Program-made: the position numbers and the translations under genes | Notes under the pieces: generated by a model | What the model was told of the DNA's origin: nothing | The model's database searches: none | What the model saw: the letters and a program-made list of their open reading frames with translations, nothing else | NCBI RefSeq assembly: GCF_049243985.1 | Contig: NC_135379.1 | Span: forward strand, 5,213,501-5,277,500 | Reading direction: 5' to 3' | Source: Paroedura picta | Lineage: Eukaryota; Chordata; Lepidosauria; Squamata; Gekkonidae | DNA: 64,000 nucleotides | Shown here: positions 11,501 to 20,405 of the stretch, piece after piece | Layout of the letters: each line of letters starts with the position of its first letter | How positions within the stretch are numbered: position 1 is the first letter of the stretch

Positions 11501-14500
11501 AGCATCAGGGAAGCCACGCTGGATCAGGCCAGTGGCCCATCCAACCCAGCACTCTGCATCGTGCAGGGGCTAAACCCCAGATGCTGCCAGTGTGGCCAGA
11601 ACTCCTGAAGTCCTTCTGTTGTTGCCCGCCAAGCACCAAGAGGACAAAGCATCACTGCCTCATATGACTAAAGCGCAGACACTGCCTTGGCCATCCTGTT
11701 AGAGAGGGTCGGTACACTGAGGAGAAGCATGGCCCAGCAGCATTGGGTACCATCAGCCATCGCGTCCTTCTGGTTCACCAGACTGATCTGAGCCGGGGAT
11801 GCTTAGTAATGTCTGGATTTCATTCCTTGGCAGGGGGCCTCTGCTTAGCATGGTCCAGTGTTCTCTCGATGCTTTCCAGACGACTACAGGAGGTTACAGT
11901 ATGCAGTCACCCAGAGATTCAGGACGCTTTGGCCTCCGTGTGCAATGATTGTTATTATGTATTGCGTTTATTATCCACCCTCTCTCTTCCGTCTCAGCTG
12001 GCAGGCAGTTCTGTTCCTCTTTTCCATCAAATCCTAGAGAGGCTGGGGATGTGTTAAATTAATGCTGGATAAAGGTCTGGATGGATGTCAATAACTGAGC
12101 AGAAACGTTGTGAGGAACCCCACTCTTGGATCCAGGCCTAGCAGTAACTCAGCTGAGGGGGGGGGGCTTTTCCAGTTGTGTTTTTTTGACTTTAAATGCC
12201 CTGTTGCAGAAGATGGACAAGCAAAAAGGAAGACCTTTCTTTTTCAACAGGGTCTTTTCCAACAGAGCCAGTTTGGTGTAGTGTTTAAGAGCGGCGGCTT
12301 CTAATCTAGAGAGCTGGGTCTGATTGCCTGCTCCTCCGTATGCCACTAGCGGAGTGACTTTGGGCTGATCACAGTCCTGTTAGAGTTGGTCTCACAGAAC
12401 AGTTTCTTCCAGAGCTCTCTCGGCCTCCCCTCCCTCACTAGGTGTCTGTTGTGGGGAGAAGAAAAGAAAGTGATTATAAGCCGCTTTGAGGCACCTTCGG
12501 GTAGGGAAGGCGTTGTCTTCATCTTTGAATTAGAGCACCAAAATGCGCACAAGGGAGTGGTGGTTATTAATTGCTTATTTCTATTGACTTTTGGTGTATT
12601 CTAATGGTGCTTACGCTGTGTGACTGAATTTTTATAGGGCCTTATTAACTTTTTAAAATGAAATCAATTTGATTGTATTGAATAAAGCACCGCAGGGATT
12701 TTTAGTTGAAAGGCGATAACGTTAAATAAACTCAACAGAACTAGTTATTTGTATTTTCGAAAGGGAAGGCTTGTTGGTGTGTCTATAGCAAAGTAAAACC
12801 TGGAATCAAATGGTCCCGTTCGGAGCAGCCAAGCCTATTTCAGCACACGGGTTCCTGAGCCAGACCGGACTGACCTCTCTCATTAGCCTTCCAGTGTAGC
12901 AGCCAAATCTGTTCCAGCCCCCTCATGCAGGGACTTGCCACGGATGGATCTGCAACAGGCCTCTCTGTGCCACGAGCTCTCTTCTTCCCTCACCCTTTAC
13001 TTCCTGTGATTTTGCTTATAGATGTTTGCCGTCCATTCCCTGTGCCTCAGAAGAAATGAGGAGACGCTCATGCGTCTGCTAAAATAAACGCAGTTCACCA
13101 TAATGGTGCCACTTGGTTTCTGTTCTAGCATTCTGTGTGAGCCCATGTGGTGTCCTGCCATTAGGCTGGCCTCCGCCTCTCTCTTTTAGCCTCTTCCAAG
13201 GGATGACAGTAACAAGGCAGAAGGCCAAGAAAATGTATCCAGCCCGCCAGCGGTCCCATTTTTAAATGCTCCTGTCTTCCTTTAGGGCAGCTCCGGGAGA
13301 GAGAAAGCTTTATTTCTGAGGCTCTACCTGCTTCAAGGAATAAGCCATTATCATAACGGCAGAGAGAAAGAGGCTGCTGAATATCTGCAGAAGGCAAGTG
13401 GTCGGTTGGTTTTCTTTTGGTTTGCATTCAGGAAATCCCTCCTTCGCGTTAACTTACGAGTCTGCCCTGCCCCAGATGGCCCAGGCAAGCCTGATTCTGT
13501 CAGCTGTCCAAAGCTAAGCAGGGCCAGTCCTGGTGAGTACTTGGGTGGGAGACTCCCACAGAAGTCCTGGGTCCTTACGTAGAGATAGGCAATGGCAAAA
13601 ACACCCCTGCTTGTCTCTTGCCTTGAGACCCGTCTGGGGTTGTAATAAGTCAGCTGTGACGTGATCAGCACTTTCCAGCACCAAGGTTGCCAGTCTAGGA
13701 ATACTTACCCAGCAGTACACTTCATTCAACTCGGTGGCAAAGACTGGGGGGTAAGATTGCACGTGTGTGTCCCTCATCCCACCCCGGCATAACGAAATAG
13801 ACTGGTGTACCATGCCCTCTCTGCCTTTAGTCAAAAGTTTATTTCTGTACGGGATACGATTTCTAGCTGCATCCTTGAGGTTTTCCCCATTCCTTCGGAC
13901 TTTTGCAGGCACACAGTTTGTTTCAAGAGCTGTGCATCGATCCTGAGAAAGTCAACAGCCTCCTTCTCCTGGGATACTCCGCCCAGGAAGCTCGGCTGGG
14001 CCTCCGCGCCTGTGACGGAAATGTGGATCGAGCCGCCAGTCTCATTTCCAACCAGAGAGAGGTATGGGGCCCAGAAGGGCTCGTGTCGTGGCAAGGCAGT
14101 AGTACATACAGGGCGGGCGCATGTGTGCCTATGAATCAAAGCATGAGGCCACCAGCTCACTGGAGCAACATTTTAATGGAGAGAGTTTGTAGGGCGTATG
14201 TGCCTTTGTCACAAAAATAATAAGCATTGGGTAATTGTGTTCCGCTTCTGAACCACACATAAAGCTGCCTGATGCTGAATCAGACCACTGGTCCGCCAAG
14301 GTCAGTATTGTCAGCTCTGACCGGCAGCCGCTTTCCGGGGTCTTGGGCGGAGGTCTTTCGCATCGCTCGTGACTTACTTTCTGGGATTGGGGCCTCCTGC
14401 ATGCCAAGCAGATGCTCTGCCCTGAGCCGGAGGCGCTCTCTTCCGATTGCAGCCTTGACATCTCTTGCTCGGTCCAGAGCTCTCCCCTGCAAACTGGACT

Positions 14501-17500
14501 GATTCCTGCAGTCCCTGCTTCTTTGAGGGCTGCCGTTGTAGGGAGCACTTTGGGAAAGGCACAAGGAAGCGTCACGTGTGGAAATAATTGTGGAGCGTGG
14601 CGGGTAAAAAGCATCAGTCTTTCCATATTGTGTAGACAGACGGAGGCAAGAGACCCGTCCTTCATCCGGGCAGGCACTACTCTTAATCATTTCTCGCAGG
14701 AGAAGGAGCAGATACGGCGAGAGGAGCGGTCCAAGCGGAGGAAGCGGTTAGAGGACATCAACTCCTTGAAAAGTATGGGCTATTCGGAGCGGGCAGCCAG
14801 GGAAGCTCTTCACCAGGCAAAAGGAAACCTTGAACTAGCAGTGAAGGTGAGACGTGCTCTTCGGCACAGTTTCTGTAGTGCTTGAGGGGGGGGGGCAAAT
14901 TGTGGTTTTCCAGAGGTCCATGGGCTACAGTCACCCGTGATCATTGCAGGCAGGGCCTCCTAATAATTGTAGTCCATGGAGAGAGTCTCCATTTGGCCCC
15001 CACTGCTCCAGCGGGACGTGGGTGTCTAGGAAGCGCTCTGGTTCTGTTCTGAGGCCACTGTGAGAACCACAAGTGTCGTGGATTGGCTGAACTGATCAGA
15101 ATGTGCCTGCTGAGGCTTCCTGCAGCTTCCAATGGAAGACTGCTGGATCTCAACGTCCAGGGAAGTCGGGAGAGGGAACAAAGAGCTGCTTTGGCCCTTT
15201 ACGGCAGCATGGAAGAGTGGGTGTTAAGAGTGAGGAGCAGAGGAATGTGCCACATGGGGCAGCTTTGTGCCTGTTCTTGGGGGCAATGATCTAAAAACCT
15301 TCCAAGGCAGCTGAATGGCCTTGTGTCGACTGGAATTAAAATGCCCTTAGGCTTTGATCTTAAAAGGCACTGACTTGGAAATAAAGCCTGTTGATTTCAG
15401 TAGGGCTTACTCTGAGAAGCAGTGCACAGGGATGTGTGGTTCTGATCCCTCCGATGCAGCCTGGCAGAGGGGAAGCTTCAGGGAAATAAACCTACAACGA
15501 TTCCGCTTGTTTAAAAGGCCAAAGCTCCTACCAAAATAATTAGGAGCCGTCATCTTTTTCTGGGGCTCACAAAGGCAGAAACTTGATCCCTTCTTAACAC
15601 ACGGCAGGAGCGCTCGAACCAAACGCAAGAAAAACCTCCTCATGTTCGATTCACAAGCAGTAGCAGTTTGCGGTAGAGCCGTGTCAATTTTTCAGACTTG
15701 GGGGCACTTTTTGTCAAGGCTTCACAGGAGGACCTTAACGGTTTGCATGCCAGAGCTGTGTTTTGCTCCCGAAACGGGAGGCTGGGTTCTGAAGAGCCGC
15801 GCTCTGATGTTCACGCGTCCGACCGCCCTTTGAGAAGTGTGAGCCCAAACCCCAGCCCTTCATGCTGCAGGGGGTTTCGGGATTAAAGTGTTTTAGGTGG
15901 TTATGAGCTGGGAGCAGAACTGGCAAAGCAAGATGTAAATATTAGGGTACACGAAACTGTCACATGTGAGGTCCGGGGACAGTTGTTGCCTCGATTCTCT
16001 TTCGGTGCCCCCAGCTGTTTCTCTCTGTTGCAGGTGATGCTCGATAACCCTCAGCTGCTTCTTCCGGAGGACGATGGCCCATTGCTCGGACACCCCTTCC
16101 AGGTTCCTCAGGAAAGCATTAGCCAAGTAAGTGCTTTCCGTGCCTTTAGAACAGGGGTAGGCAAACTGGGGCCCTCCAGATGCCCATGGACTACAATTCC
16201 CATGAGCCCCTGCTGGCAGGGGCTCATGGGAGTTGTAGTCCATGGGCATCTGGAGGGCCCCAGTTTGCCTACCCCTGCTTTAGAACAGCCAGTCTAGTGA
16301 TTCCGCAGACAGTGGCTGAAAAGCAGCTCTGACCTCTGTCGGGGGGAGAAGAGCACCGAAACGCAACCGGCAAGAGCAACCAGCCGTTGTCACGTGTGTC
16401 TTTTCCCTCGTCTCTTTGTTGTGCAGCTGGTGTACATGGGCTTTAGCGCCGAGGCGGCAGAGCAGGCCTTGAGGGTGTTCAAAGGCAACGTCCAGCTGGC
16501 CGTCCAGACACTGGCTCACTACGGAGGTTCCCTCCCCGACGACCTGCAGGCATCTTCCGAGAGCACCTCTCCCTCAGGGGAGTCCAGCTCTTCCCAAGAA
16601 TCTTCCACGGGCTCTGCAGGTAAAGGGGCTGCCCTTGGAAGTAGGTGGGAGGGAGCACTAGCAGAAACAGGGGAGGCAGGAGTGCCACGAGAGAGCCCCC
16701 TTGTTCACAGCAGCTCCTTGGAAGCGGGCCTGGTCCCTTAGCTTCCCCGCAAGAAGCCACAGGTTTGGCTGACTGAGCCGCCAGGGATAGAATGTTCATG
16801 GTTGAATCAGCGCCTGGCAGGAGAGCCAAGCGATTTGGATCGTGGTCATTGGGGCACCAGGCCATGTGAATCTACCCTTCACCCCATTCCTCAGAGTGCC
16901 TGTTGCCCTGGATTCACTGTACGTCTCTACCGTGGCCCCTGGCCTGCTTCATGCTCTAAAATTTCCCTGCAGTGTTTCAGTGCTCTTTGTGCTGGGCTTC
17001 CCACTGGAAGCCTCTGAATTTGGGCGGCTTTCACACATGTGCATTGGTGTGGGTTTGAAAGGAGACCTGCAGAAGCAGCCTAAGCTCATGGCACTTAGCG
17101 CTAGAGGGATTCCACTGCGAATCCTGGGGCAAAGGCACCCCACAGCAAAGGAAAACATGTCTGTAAACAGAGGGTGCTTAAACATGGAGGTTGCTGCCAG
17201 AGGATTTCGGGATGGCCCCAAGCATCAATAGCTTTAAAAGGGGATTGGTCAAATCCATGGAGGACAGGGCAACTAACATTGAATTACTCCCTCAGGAAGA
17301 TTTGAACTGTAGAGAGGGGGTGGTTTTTAATGATTTTTAAAAAATGTATAATGTATTAATTTTCCTCTTCATGTAACTTACTTTGTATTGGTTTAAATTT
17401 TGTTACCTGCCCTGGGCCGTCCAGGGAAGAGCAGGATATAAAAATAAAATAAAACATGATTATTATTACTAGCCCTGGTAATTAAATAGAACCTCCACAT

Positions 17501-18054
17501 TCACAGGCAGTGAGCCTCTGAAGGCCTCGGCCTTTCTGCCCTGTTGTTGGCCCCGCGAAGAAACTAGTAGGCCTCTTTGTGAGACAGGAGGCTGGACATG
17601 ATGGACCCCTGGGCTGATCCAGCAAGGCTTTTCTGAGGTTCTTATCAGGGGAAGGCCTCGGCCTCTCTGCCCTGTGGCTGGCCCTCCAAAAGGACTGGCT
17701 GGGCACTGTGTGACACAGGAGGCTGGACTAGATGGACCTTCCGTGGTCTGATCTAGCAGGGCCTTTCTGATGCTCTTAAAAGCCTGTTGACACAAAGCTA
17801 CTTGCATAGCCCAGGACTTAAACTCCTGAGGCTGGGAAGGGGAGAGATGTGCTTAACGGCATCTGGAGCATTTCTTTCCTCTAGGTGCTTCTGGGGCTTC
17901 CGCTGACGAAGACATGGAAGCAGACGCGCTCAATGAAGTCTTAAAGGATATTCCGGAGCACGAGGAAGACTATTTGGATCTAACTCTGGAGGAGGAAGAA
18001 ACTGTCATTACCGAATACCTTTCTTACCTGCAGCACTTGCCCTCGGAGCCCTAG
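5394..18054 (+). CDS. NUB1: NEDD8 ultimate buster 1, 14 coding exons, 618 aa
   Basis: Spliced coding sequence: 5394-5510, 5605-5772, 7393-7451, 7667-7737, 7863-8057, 9225-9313, 9413-9519, 9943-10129, 13286-13393, 13909-14061, 14700-14846, 16034-16126, 16427-16619, 17885-18054. It totals 1857 nt and every junction keeps frame. The protein begins MAQKKYL and aligns along its length with human NUB1 as I recall it (about 600-615 aa). A ubiquitin-like domain spans about residues 98-160, a charged helical stretch 160-200, and three UBA domains about 382-415, 437-468 and 499-532 (each with an M/LGY/F loop). A basic SKRRKR cluster lies before UBA2. The acidic C-terminal tail contains [11 protein letters not shown]. 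Known role of the family: it binds NEDD8 and FAT10 and carries them to the proteasome. No internal stop or frameshift is seen. Introns hold two foldback hAT elements and several SINEs. Confidence 0.97.
5605..5772 (+). CDS. NUB1: NUB1 coding exon 2 (residues 40-95)
   Basis: Acceptor GTCTTAG|GAT, donor AAA|GTAAGC, phase 0 to 0. It encodes DLAQQYS to LPPRMGK, including the conserved ERGTGNE and TGIATLEV motifs just before the UBL fold. Confidence 0.95.
5890..5979. mobile_element. Foldback hAT MITE, left end trimmed (NUB1 intron)
   Basis: Inverted arms of about 40 bp ('TCCATGGACAGCTGGAGGG' on the right) are flanked by a perfect 8-bp duplication CCTTGGAG. The CAGGGG-type left terminus is missing. 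This is the one clear duplication in the family without a central TA. Confidence 0.75.
7393..7451 (+). CDS. NUB1: NUB1 coding exon 3 (residues 96-115, UBL start)
   Basis: Acceptor TTTGCAG|GCA, donor CTCA|GTAAGT, ends in phase 2. It encodes the first UBL strands with [12 protein letters not shown]. Confidence 0.95.
7478..7545 (+). repeat. Retroelement 3' tail, (ATAAA)n
   Basis: 'GTAAACTGCTCTGAGCC' followed by 'GAGCGGTATATAAAT' and an (ATAAA)n run. The same 3' end occurs at 17320-17455 and 60735-60892 on + and at 26070-26200 and 42500-42640 on -. The parent family is not identified. Confidence 0.55.
7667..7737 (+). CDS. NUB1: NUB1 coding exon 4 (residues 115-139, UBL)
   Basis: Acceptor GCTTTGCAG|AAT, donor GCTAG|GTAAGT, phase 2 to 1. 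It encodes IAQAYGF and the [10 protein letters not shown] core of the UBL domain. Confidence 0.95.
7863..8057 (+). CDS. NUB1: NUB1 coding exon 5 (residues 139-204)
   Basis: Acceptor CTTTTCAG|GG, donor AGAG|GTTTGT, phase 1 to 1. It encodes the end of the UBL (KTLEEQG, MVLELK) and a charged, probably helical segment ending [12 protein letters not shown]. The donor has +3 T, weaker than its neighbours. Confidence 0.94.
8338..8441. mobile_element. Possible hAT-like MITE with CAGNGGTTCTCAACC ends
   Basis: It starts CAGCGGTTCTCAACC and ends GGCTGTGAACCACTG, an imperfect inverted pair. The flanking 8-mers do not match, so insertion by a transposase is not confirmed. Confidence 0.4.
9225..9313 (+). 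CDS. NUB1: NUB1 coding exon 6 (residues 204-233)
   Basis: Acceptor CTTTCAG|AAG, donor AAAA|GTGAGC, phase 1 to 0. It encodes the conserved [12 protein letters not shown] motif. Confidence 0.95.
9413..9519 (+). CDS. NUB1: NUB1 coding exon 7 (residues 234-269)
   Basis: Acceptor CCGGCAG|GCT, donor TTCTG|GTAAGA, phase 0 to 2. It encodes the helical repeat [12 protein letters not shown] and the LLDADKHF motif. Confidence 0.95.
9575..9735 (+). repeat. MIR-like ancient SINE remnant
   Basis: 'GGTATTATTATCCCCACTTTG' in split form, followed by 'CAGAGGGGC', and the upstream 'CCTTGCGACAATCCTTGAAGG' block resemble the core of MIR/CORE-SINE elements. It is diverged and lies in a NUB1 intron. Confidence 0.4.
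9943..10129 (+). CDS. NUB1: NUB1 coding exon 8 (residues 269-331)
   Basis: Acceptor GCTTTCCAG|CGA, donor ATAAAA|GTAAGG, phase 2 to 0. It encodes [16 protein letters not shown] and CLDDAEKKL, a conserved TPR-like helical region. Confidence 0.95.
11495..11665 (+). repeat. Interspersed repeat, 'GGATCAGGCCAGTGGCCCAT' family
   Basis: It contains 'GGATCAGGCCAGTGGCCCAT', then 'GCCAGAACTCCTGAAG' and 'CCAAGCACCAAGAGGACA'. The same block order is at 22150-22330 and, reversed, at 17515-17790, 48105-48510 and 56515-56780. The class is uncertain. Confidence 0.55.
12262..12516 (+). mobile_element. tRNA-like SINE with (TCT)n tail
   Basis: A near full-length head: 'AGCCAGTTTGGTGTAGTG' followed by a box B-like 'GGTCTGATTGCC', the 'GGGCTGATCACAGTCC' block and 'TTATAAGCCGCTTTGAGGCA'. 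It lies in the long NUB1 intron before exon 9. Confidence 0.75.
13286..13393 (+). CDS. NUB1: NUB1 coding exon 9 (residues 332-367), GC splice donor
   Basis: Acceptor CCTTTAG|GGC, donor AAG|GCAAGT. It encodes [16 protein letters not shown] and ends in phase 0. The next exon begins GCA (Ala), and the human protein has Lys-Ala at the same junction, so the exon must end at 13393. The intron therefore starts with GC, not GT. Confidence 0.94.
13394..13908 (+). other. NUB1: GC-AG intron of NUB1
   Basis: The 5' splice site reads AAG|GCAAGT and the 3' site TTTTGCAG|GCA. Apart from the C at +2, the donor matches U1 perfectly from -3 to +6, the usual compensation in GC-AG introns. No GT in frame nearby would give the conserved protein. 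The intron contains a 5S-derived SINE (13468-13670). Confidence 0.85.
13468..13670 (+). mobile_element. 5S rRNA-derived SINE
   Basis: The head resembles 5S rRNA: 'AAGCTAAGCAGGGCCAG', 'GAGTACTTGGGTGGGAGAC'. The tail has 'GGCAATGGCAAAAACACC' and 'GTCTCTTGCCTTGA', shared with the other copies in the window. Confidence 0.7.
13909..14061 (+). CDS. NUB1: NUB1 coding exon 10 (residues 368-418, UBA1)
   Basis: Acceptor TTGCAG|GCA, donor GAGAG|GTATGG, phase 0 to 0. It encodes [11 protein letters not shown] and the first UBA domain with [18 protein letters not shown] and DGNVDRAA. Confidence 0.95.
14262..14430 (-). mobile_element. tRNA-Ala-derived SINE
   Basis: On the - strand it ends in the tRNA-like head: the + strand shows 'CTGCATGCCAAGCAGATGCT' matching a tRNA-Ala anticodon arm. 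The other end has 'CTGAATCAGACCACTGGTC'. It is diverged, and box B is poorly kept. Confidence 0.6.
14700..14846 (+). CDS. NUB1: NUB1 coding exon 11 (residues 419-467, UBA2)
   Basis: Acceptor TCTCGCAG|GAG, donor GTGAAG|GTGAGA, phase 0 to 0. It encodes the basic [10 protein letters not shown] cluster (likely nuclear localisation signal, as in the human protein) and the second UBA with [11 protein letters not shown]. Confidence 0.95.
14888..15013. mobile_element. Degenerate foldback hAT MITE (NUB1 intron)
   Basis: It keeps 'GCAAATTGTGG', 'CAGAGGTCCATGGGCTACA' and 'AATTGTAGTCCATGGA', but the arms are clearly diverged and no target duplication is left. It is older than most copies here. Confidence 0.5.
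16034..16126 (+). CDS. NUB1: NUB1 coding exon 12 (residues 468-498)
   Basis: Acceptor GTTGCAG|GTG, donor AGCCAA|GTAAGT, phase 0 to 0. It encodes [10 protein letters not shown], completing the helix of UBA2, and a linker ending PQESISQ. Confidence 0.94.
16152..16277. mobile_element. Foldback hAT MITE, near-perfect palindrome (NUB1 intron)
   Basis: It starts CAGGGGTAGGCAAACTG and ends with the inverted CAGTTTGCCTACCCCTG. The target duplication CTTTAGAA is perfect at 16144-16151 and 16278-16285. The arms are almost identical, so the copy is young or the palindrome is kept. It begins 26 bp past the exon 12 donor. Confidence 0.92.
16427..16619 (+). CDS. NUB1: NUB1 coding exon 13 (residues 499-563, UBA3)
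   Basis: Acceptor TTGTGCAG|CTG, donor TGCAG|GTAAAG, phase 0 to 1. It encodes the third UBA ([29 protein letters not shown]) and a Ser-rich linker. The UBA begins at the first residue of the exon. Confidence 0.95.
17320..17455 (+). repeat. Retroelement 3' tail, (AATAAA)n
   Basis: 'GTTACCTGCCCTGGGCCGTC' and 'GAGCAGGATATAAAAATAAA' followed by an A-rich tail match the family described at 7478-7545. Confidence 0.5.
17515..17790 (-). repeat. Tandem pair of 'GGATCAGGCC' family repeats
   Basis: Two adjacent copies of about 125-140 bp share 'GGCCTCGGCCT-TCTGCCCTG', 'ACAGGAGGCTGGAC' and 'GATC-AGCA-GG'. They are in the same orientation, suggesting local duplication. They lie 95 bp before the last NUB1 exon. 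Confidence 0.6.
17885..18054 (+). CDS. NUB1: NUB1 last coding exon (residues 563-618) and stop
   Basis: Acceptor CCTCTAG|GTG, phase 1. It encodes [13 protein letters not shown] and the acidic NEDD8-binding C-terminus with [11 protein letters not shown], then [13 protein letters not shown] and TAG at 18052-18054. Human NUB1 has a different last dozen residues but about the same length. Confidence 0.95.
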
Positions 18055-18508
18055 TGCTCAAGGCGCTTCAGCTCCAGTTGTCATTTATGCTGGACTCAGC
18101 GCTGGGGCTGCAGCCCACAGAAAATGAGAGGCATTCAAATCTCCCCGAAATCCACGGGGTCCTTTGGGCACGACTGCCCTGAGAGGTCCTCCTTCATTTC
18201 AGAGAGATTTCTGCACAGCTAATTTTGTCTGGGCTGGTCCCTCGGGCTGTGGATACACCTCTCAGCCACACTGTTGCCAAAATGCCTTAAATTCAATAAG
18301 ATGCATAAATGCTGGTATCTGAAAAAATCTGGGTCAGTATTTGATTATCGTGTAGATCAGCACTGGAGGGCAAAGCCAGTTATGGGAGAAACAATATTTG
18401 CAGAAGAAATATTTTATAGAGATTCACTATAAATATATATACACACACATTGGTGTAAAATCAATCTATTTAATTGGTAGAGCAAATAAAACCCTTTACG
18501 TCTGCACG
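18055..18508 (+). other. NUB1: NUB1 3' UTR
   Basis: This is unique sequence after the stop codon, ending about 18 bases past the AATAAA at 18485. It has no repeats. A (TA)n/(CA)n stretch occurs near 18430. Confidence 0.65.
18485..18490 (+). terminator. NUB1: NUB1 poly(A) signal
   Basis: AATAAA is followed by a T/G-rich stretch (GTAGTTTTGTTTTTTTC) within 35 bases, the usual layout for cleavage and polyadenylation. Confidence 0.65.
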
Positions 18509-18563
18509 TAGTTTTGTTTTTTTCATCCTGGTGGTCCGTTTGAATGCCTAGAAGACTGTAGAC

Positions 18564-18699
18564 CAGGGGTAGTCAAACTGCGGCCCTCCAGAGGTCCATG
18601 GACTACAATGCCCATGAGCCCCTGCCAGCATTCACTGGCAGGGGCTCATGGGAATTGTAGTCCATGGACCTCTGGAGGGCCGCAGTTTGACTACCCCTG
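18564..18699. mobile_element. Foldback hAT MITE, near-perfect palindrome
   Basis: It starts CAGGGGTAGTCAAACTGCGG and ends with the inverted sequence. Flanking 8-mers CTGTAGAC and CTGGAGAC match at 7 of 8. It lies just past the NUB1 poly(A) site. Confidence 0.9.
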
Positions 18700-19194
18700 C
18701 TGGAGACAGACCTCTATGGCAGGCTGGAGACAGTTCAAGTGGTCACTCTGCCACAGCTAGGAAAGATGAGTTTATAAAATCTGCAAGCTGGGGGAGTGCT
18801 GAATTTCAGACTCCAAACATTCCCCTTGGCTATTGGGAGGGGGGGCAGCTTTTGCTAAAATGGGCCTCGTGAGTCTCATGGCTCCTCAAAAAGGTTCTCC
18901 TTCTCTCGCAATCTTCAGTGAAGACCATTTCAGAGCAGCCGTGTCGATCTGTTGTACAACCGTTAAATTTCAGTCCGGGAGGACCTCGGAGACGAACAAG
19001 AGTCGGGGGCTTGAGCTTCCCTGGACTCCAATCTACCTGGCCTTTCGTGCGTGAGGCTGTTCGGCCGTTAACGTTTTCACCGGGACACAAACTTGCTCGT
19101 CTGGACGATGCCGCAAAGCTGCTTGCTAGTTTTAGTCCAATATCACCGAGCTCGAGAGTCGCTTTGCAGGTGGGGCTGTTCTTTAAAAGTCTCG

Positions 19195-19225
19195 TCAGCA
19201 GAGGGCAGGCCAGGCCAGGCCAGGC
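19195..19225. repeat. Short tandem repeat (CAGGC)n
   Basis: A run of about four CAGGC units, slightly interrupted at the ends. Confidence 0.6.
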
Positions 19226-19499
19226 CTCGGTCGGTCCTTCCTGCTCAGTTGAGAATTTGGAGAATTCTCTCTCCGTTTCTTGGAAAGGGCTGAGAGAGCT
19301 GCTGCCGCGAAAACTGCTTTGTCAGAGGCAGACAACCTGATGGCAGGGCACCTGGCCCCCATGACTGCTCGCCCACAGAAGCCACCAGCCGAGTTTTTGT
19401 CTGCCATTCCTGCCAGCACAGGACAATGCATTTGCACAGCACGTGGCTTCCTGTGAACAGCTGTTCTCCTACATGGTGTGTCAGTTAAAACGTTGGTCC

Positions 19500-19855
19500 G
19501 GGGCAGCCTGTCTCAGCTTGTTTAGCCTGGAGAACCCCCTGAAACATCCTTCAGGCTTTGAGAAACCCCAGAAGTGGCCGGATTATGCAGAATATGGCTG
19601 GGAAGCAGAGCTGTGGACACGCCCACCCAGGCCCCTCCCCTTCTCACCCCCTCCAGACCCATCATTGGCTGTTTTTTTTCAGGGGGTGGGGTTGACATGA
19701 CTATATATGGTCATATCACTCGGTACACGTTCAACAAATTTTAAAAATACATATAAAATTAGTTGACTCCCACCCATTCAGGTAACCCTTCTAGGGCCAT
19801 CAGGAACCCCCGGGTTTCACGCAACCCTGGTTGAGAACACCTGGCCTAGGGTCTG
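19500..19855. mobile_element. Possible hAT-like element ending GGTTGAGAACACCTGG
   Basis: The right end 'CCTGGTTGAGAACACCTGG' is the inverted form of CAGGTGTTCTCAACC-type ends. The left end is weak ('CTGTCTCAGCTTG'), and no duplication was found. Confidence 0.3.
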
Positions 19856-20229
19856 GGAGACTCAGGCTGAAATCCCCACTTGGGCCGTGGAAGCTCACTG
19901 GCAGCTCACACACTTGGCCTAGCCCACCTCACAGGGTTGTTGTGCGGCTAAAATAGGAGACGGGTGAAAGCACTTTGGGTTTCCACCGGGGGAAAAGGCA
20001 GGATGTACATAGAGGAAATGAATCAACCCTGCCACTCAAGTTTAATAAGAACAGGAAGTGCTGCTTTTGCCTTGACTTCTTCTCTTGGGCGTCACCCATC
20101 TTGCACAGGGACGCCAGTATGTTGCCTGCTTTGCTCACACAGTGACTATTCCTGCAGTTAGCCTCTCTGCTCAGCCAGTAACTCAGCCTCTCCACAGTGC
20201 TCTCCACACCCACGAAACTATCTCCTAAT

Positions 20230-20405
20230 GAGTCCTGCCATTGGCTCCATCAAAGTGCGTATTGTCCGCTCAGACTGGCAGCAGCTGTCCAGCACTGGTC
20301 TTTCCCATCACCTGCTATTTGCTCCTTTTAACTGGAGATGCCGGGGATTGAACTTGGGACGTTCTGTGTGCCAAGCAGATACCCCATCACTGAGCCAAAG
20401 CCCCT
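20230..20405 (-). mobile_element. tRNA-Ala-derived SINE
   Basis: Box B on the - strand is seen as 'GGGGATTGAACTTGGGACG' on +, followed by 'GTGCCAAGCAGATACC' and 'CACTGAGCCAAAGCCCCT'. The far end has 'CAGACTGGCAGCAGCTGTCC'. Confidence 0.7.

Noticed and set aside
18564-18699. Foldback palindromes read as microRNA genes
   Set aside because: All copies share hAT ends and target duplications, so transposition explains them without any RNA function.
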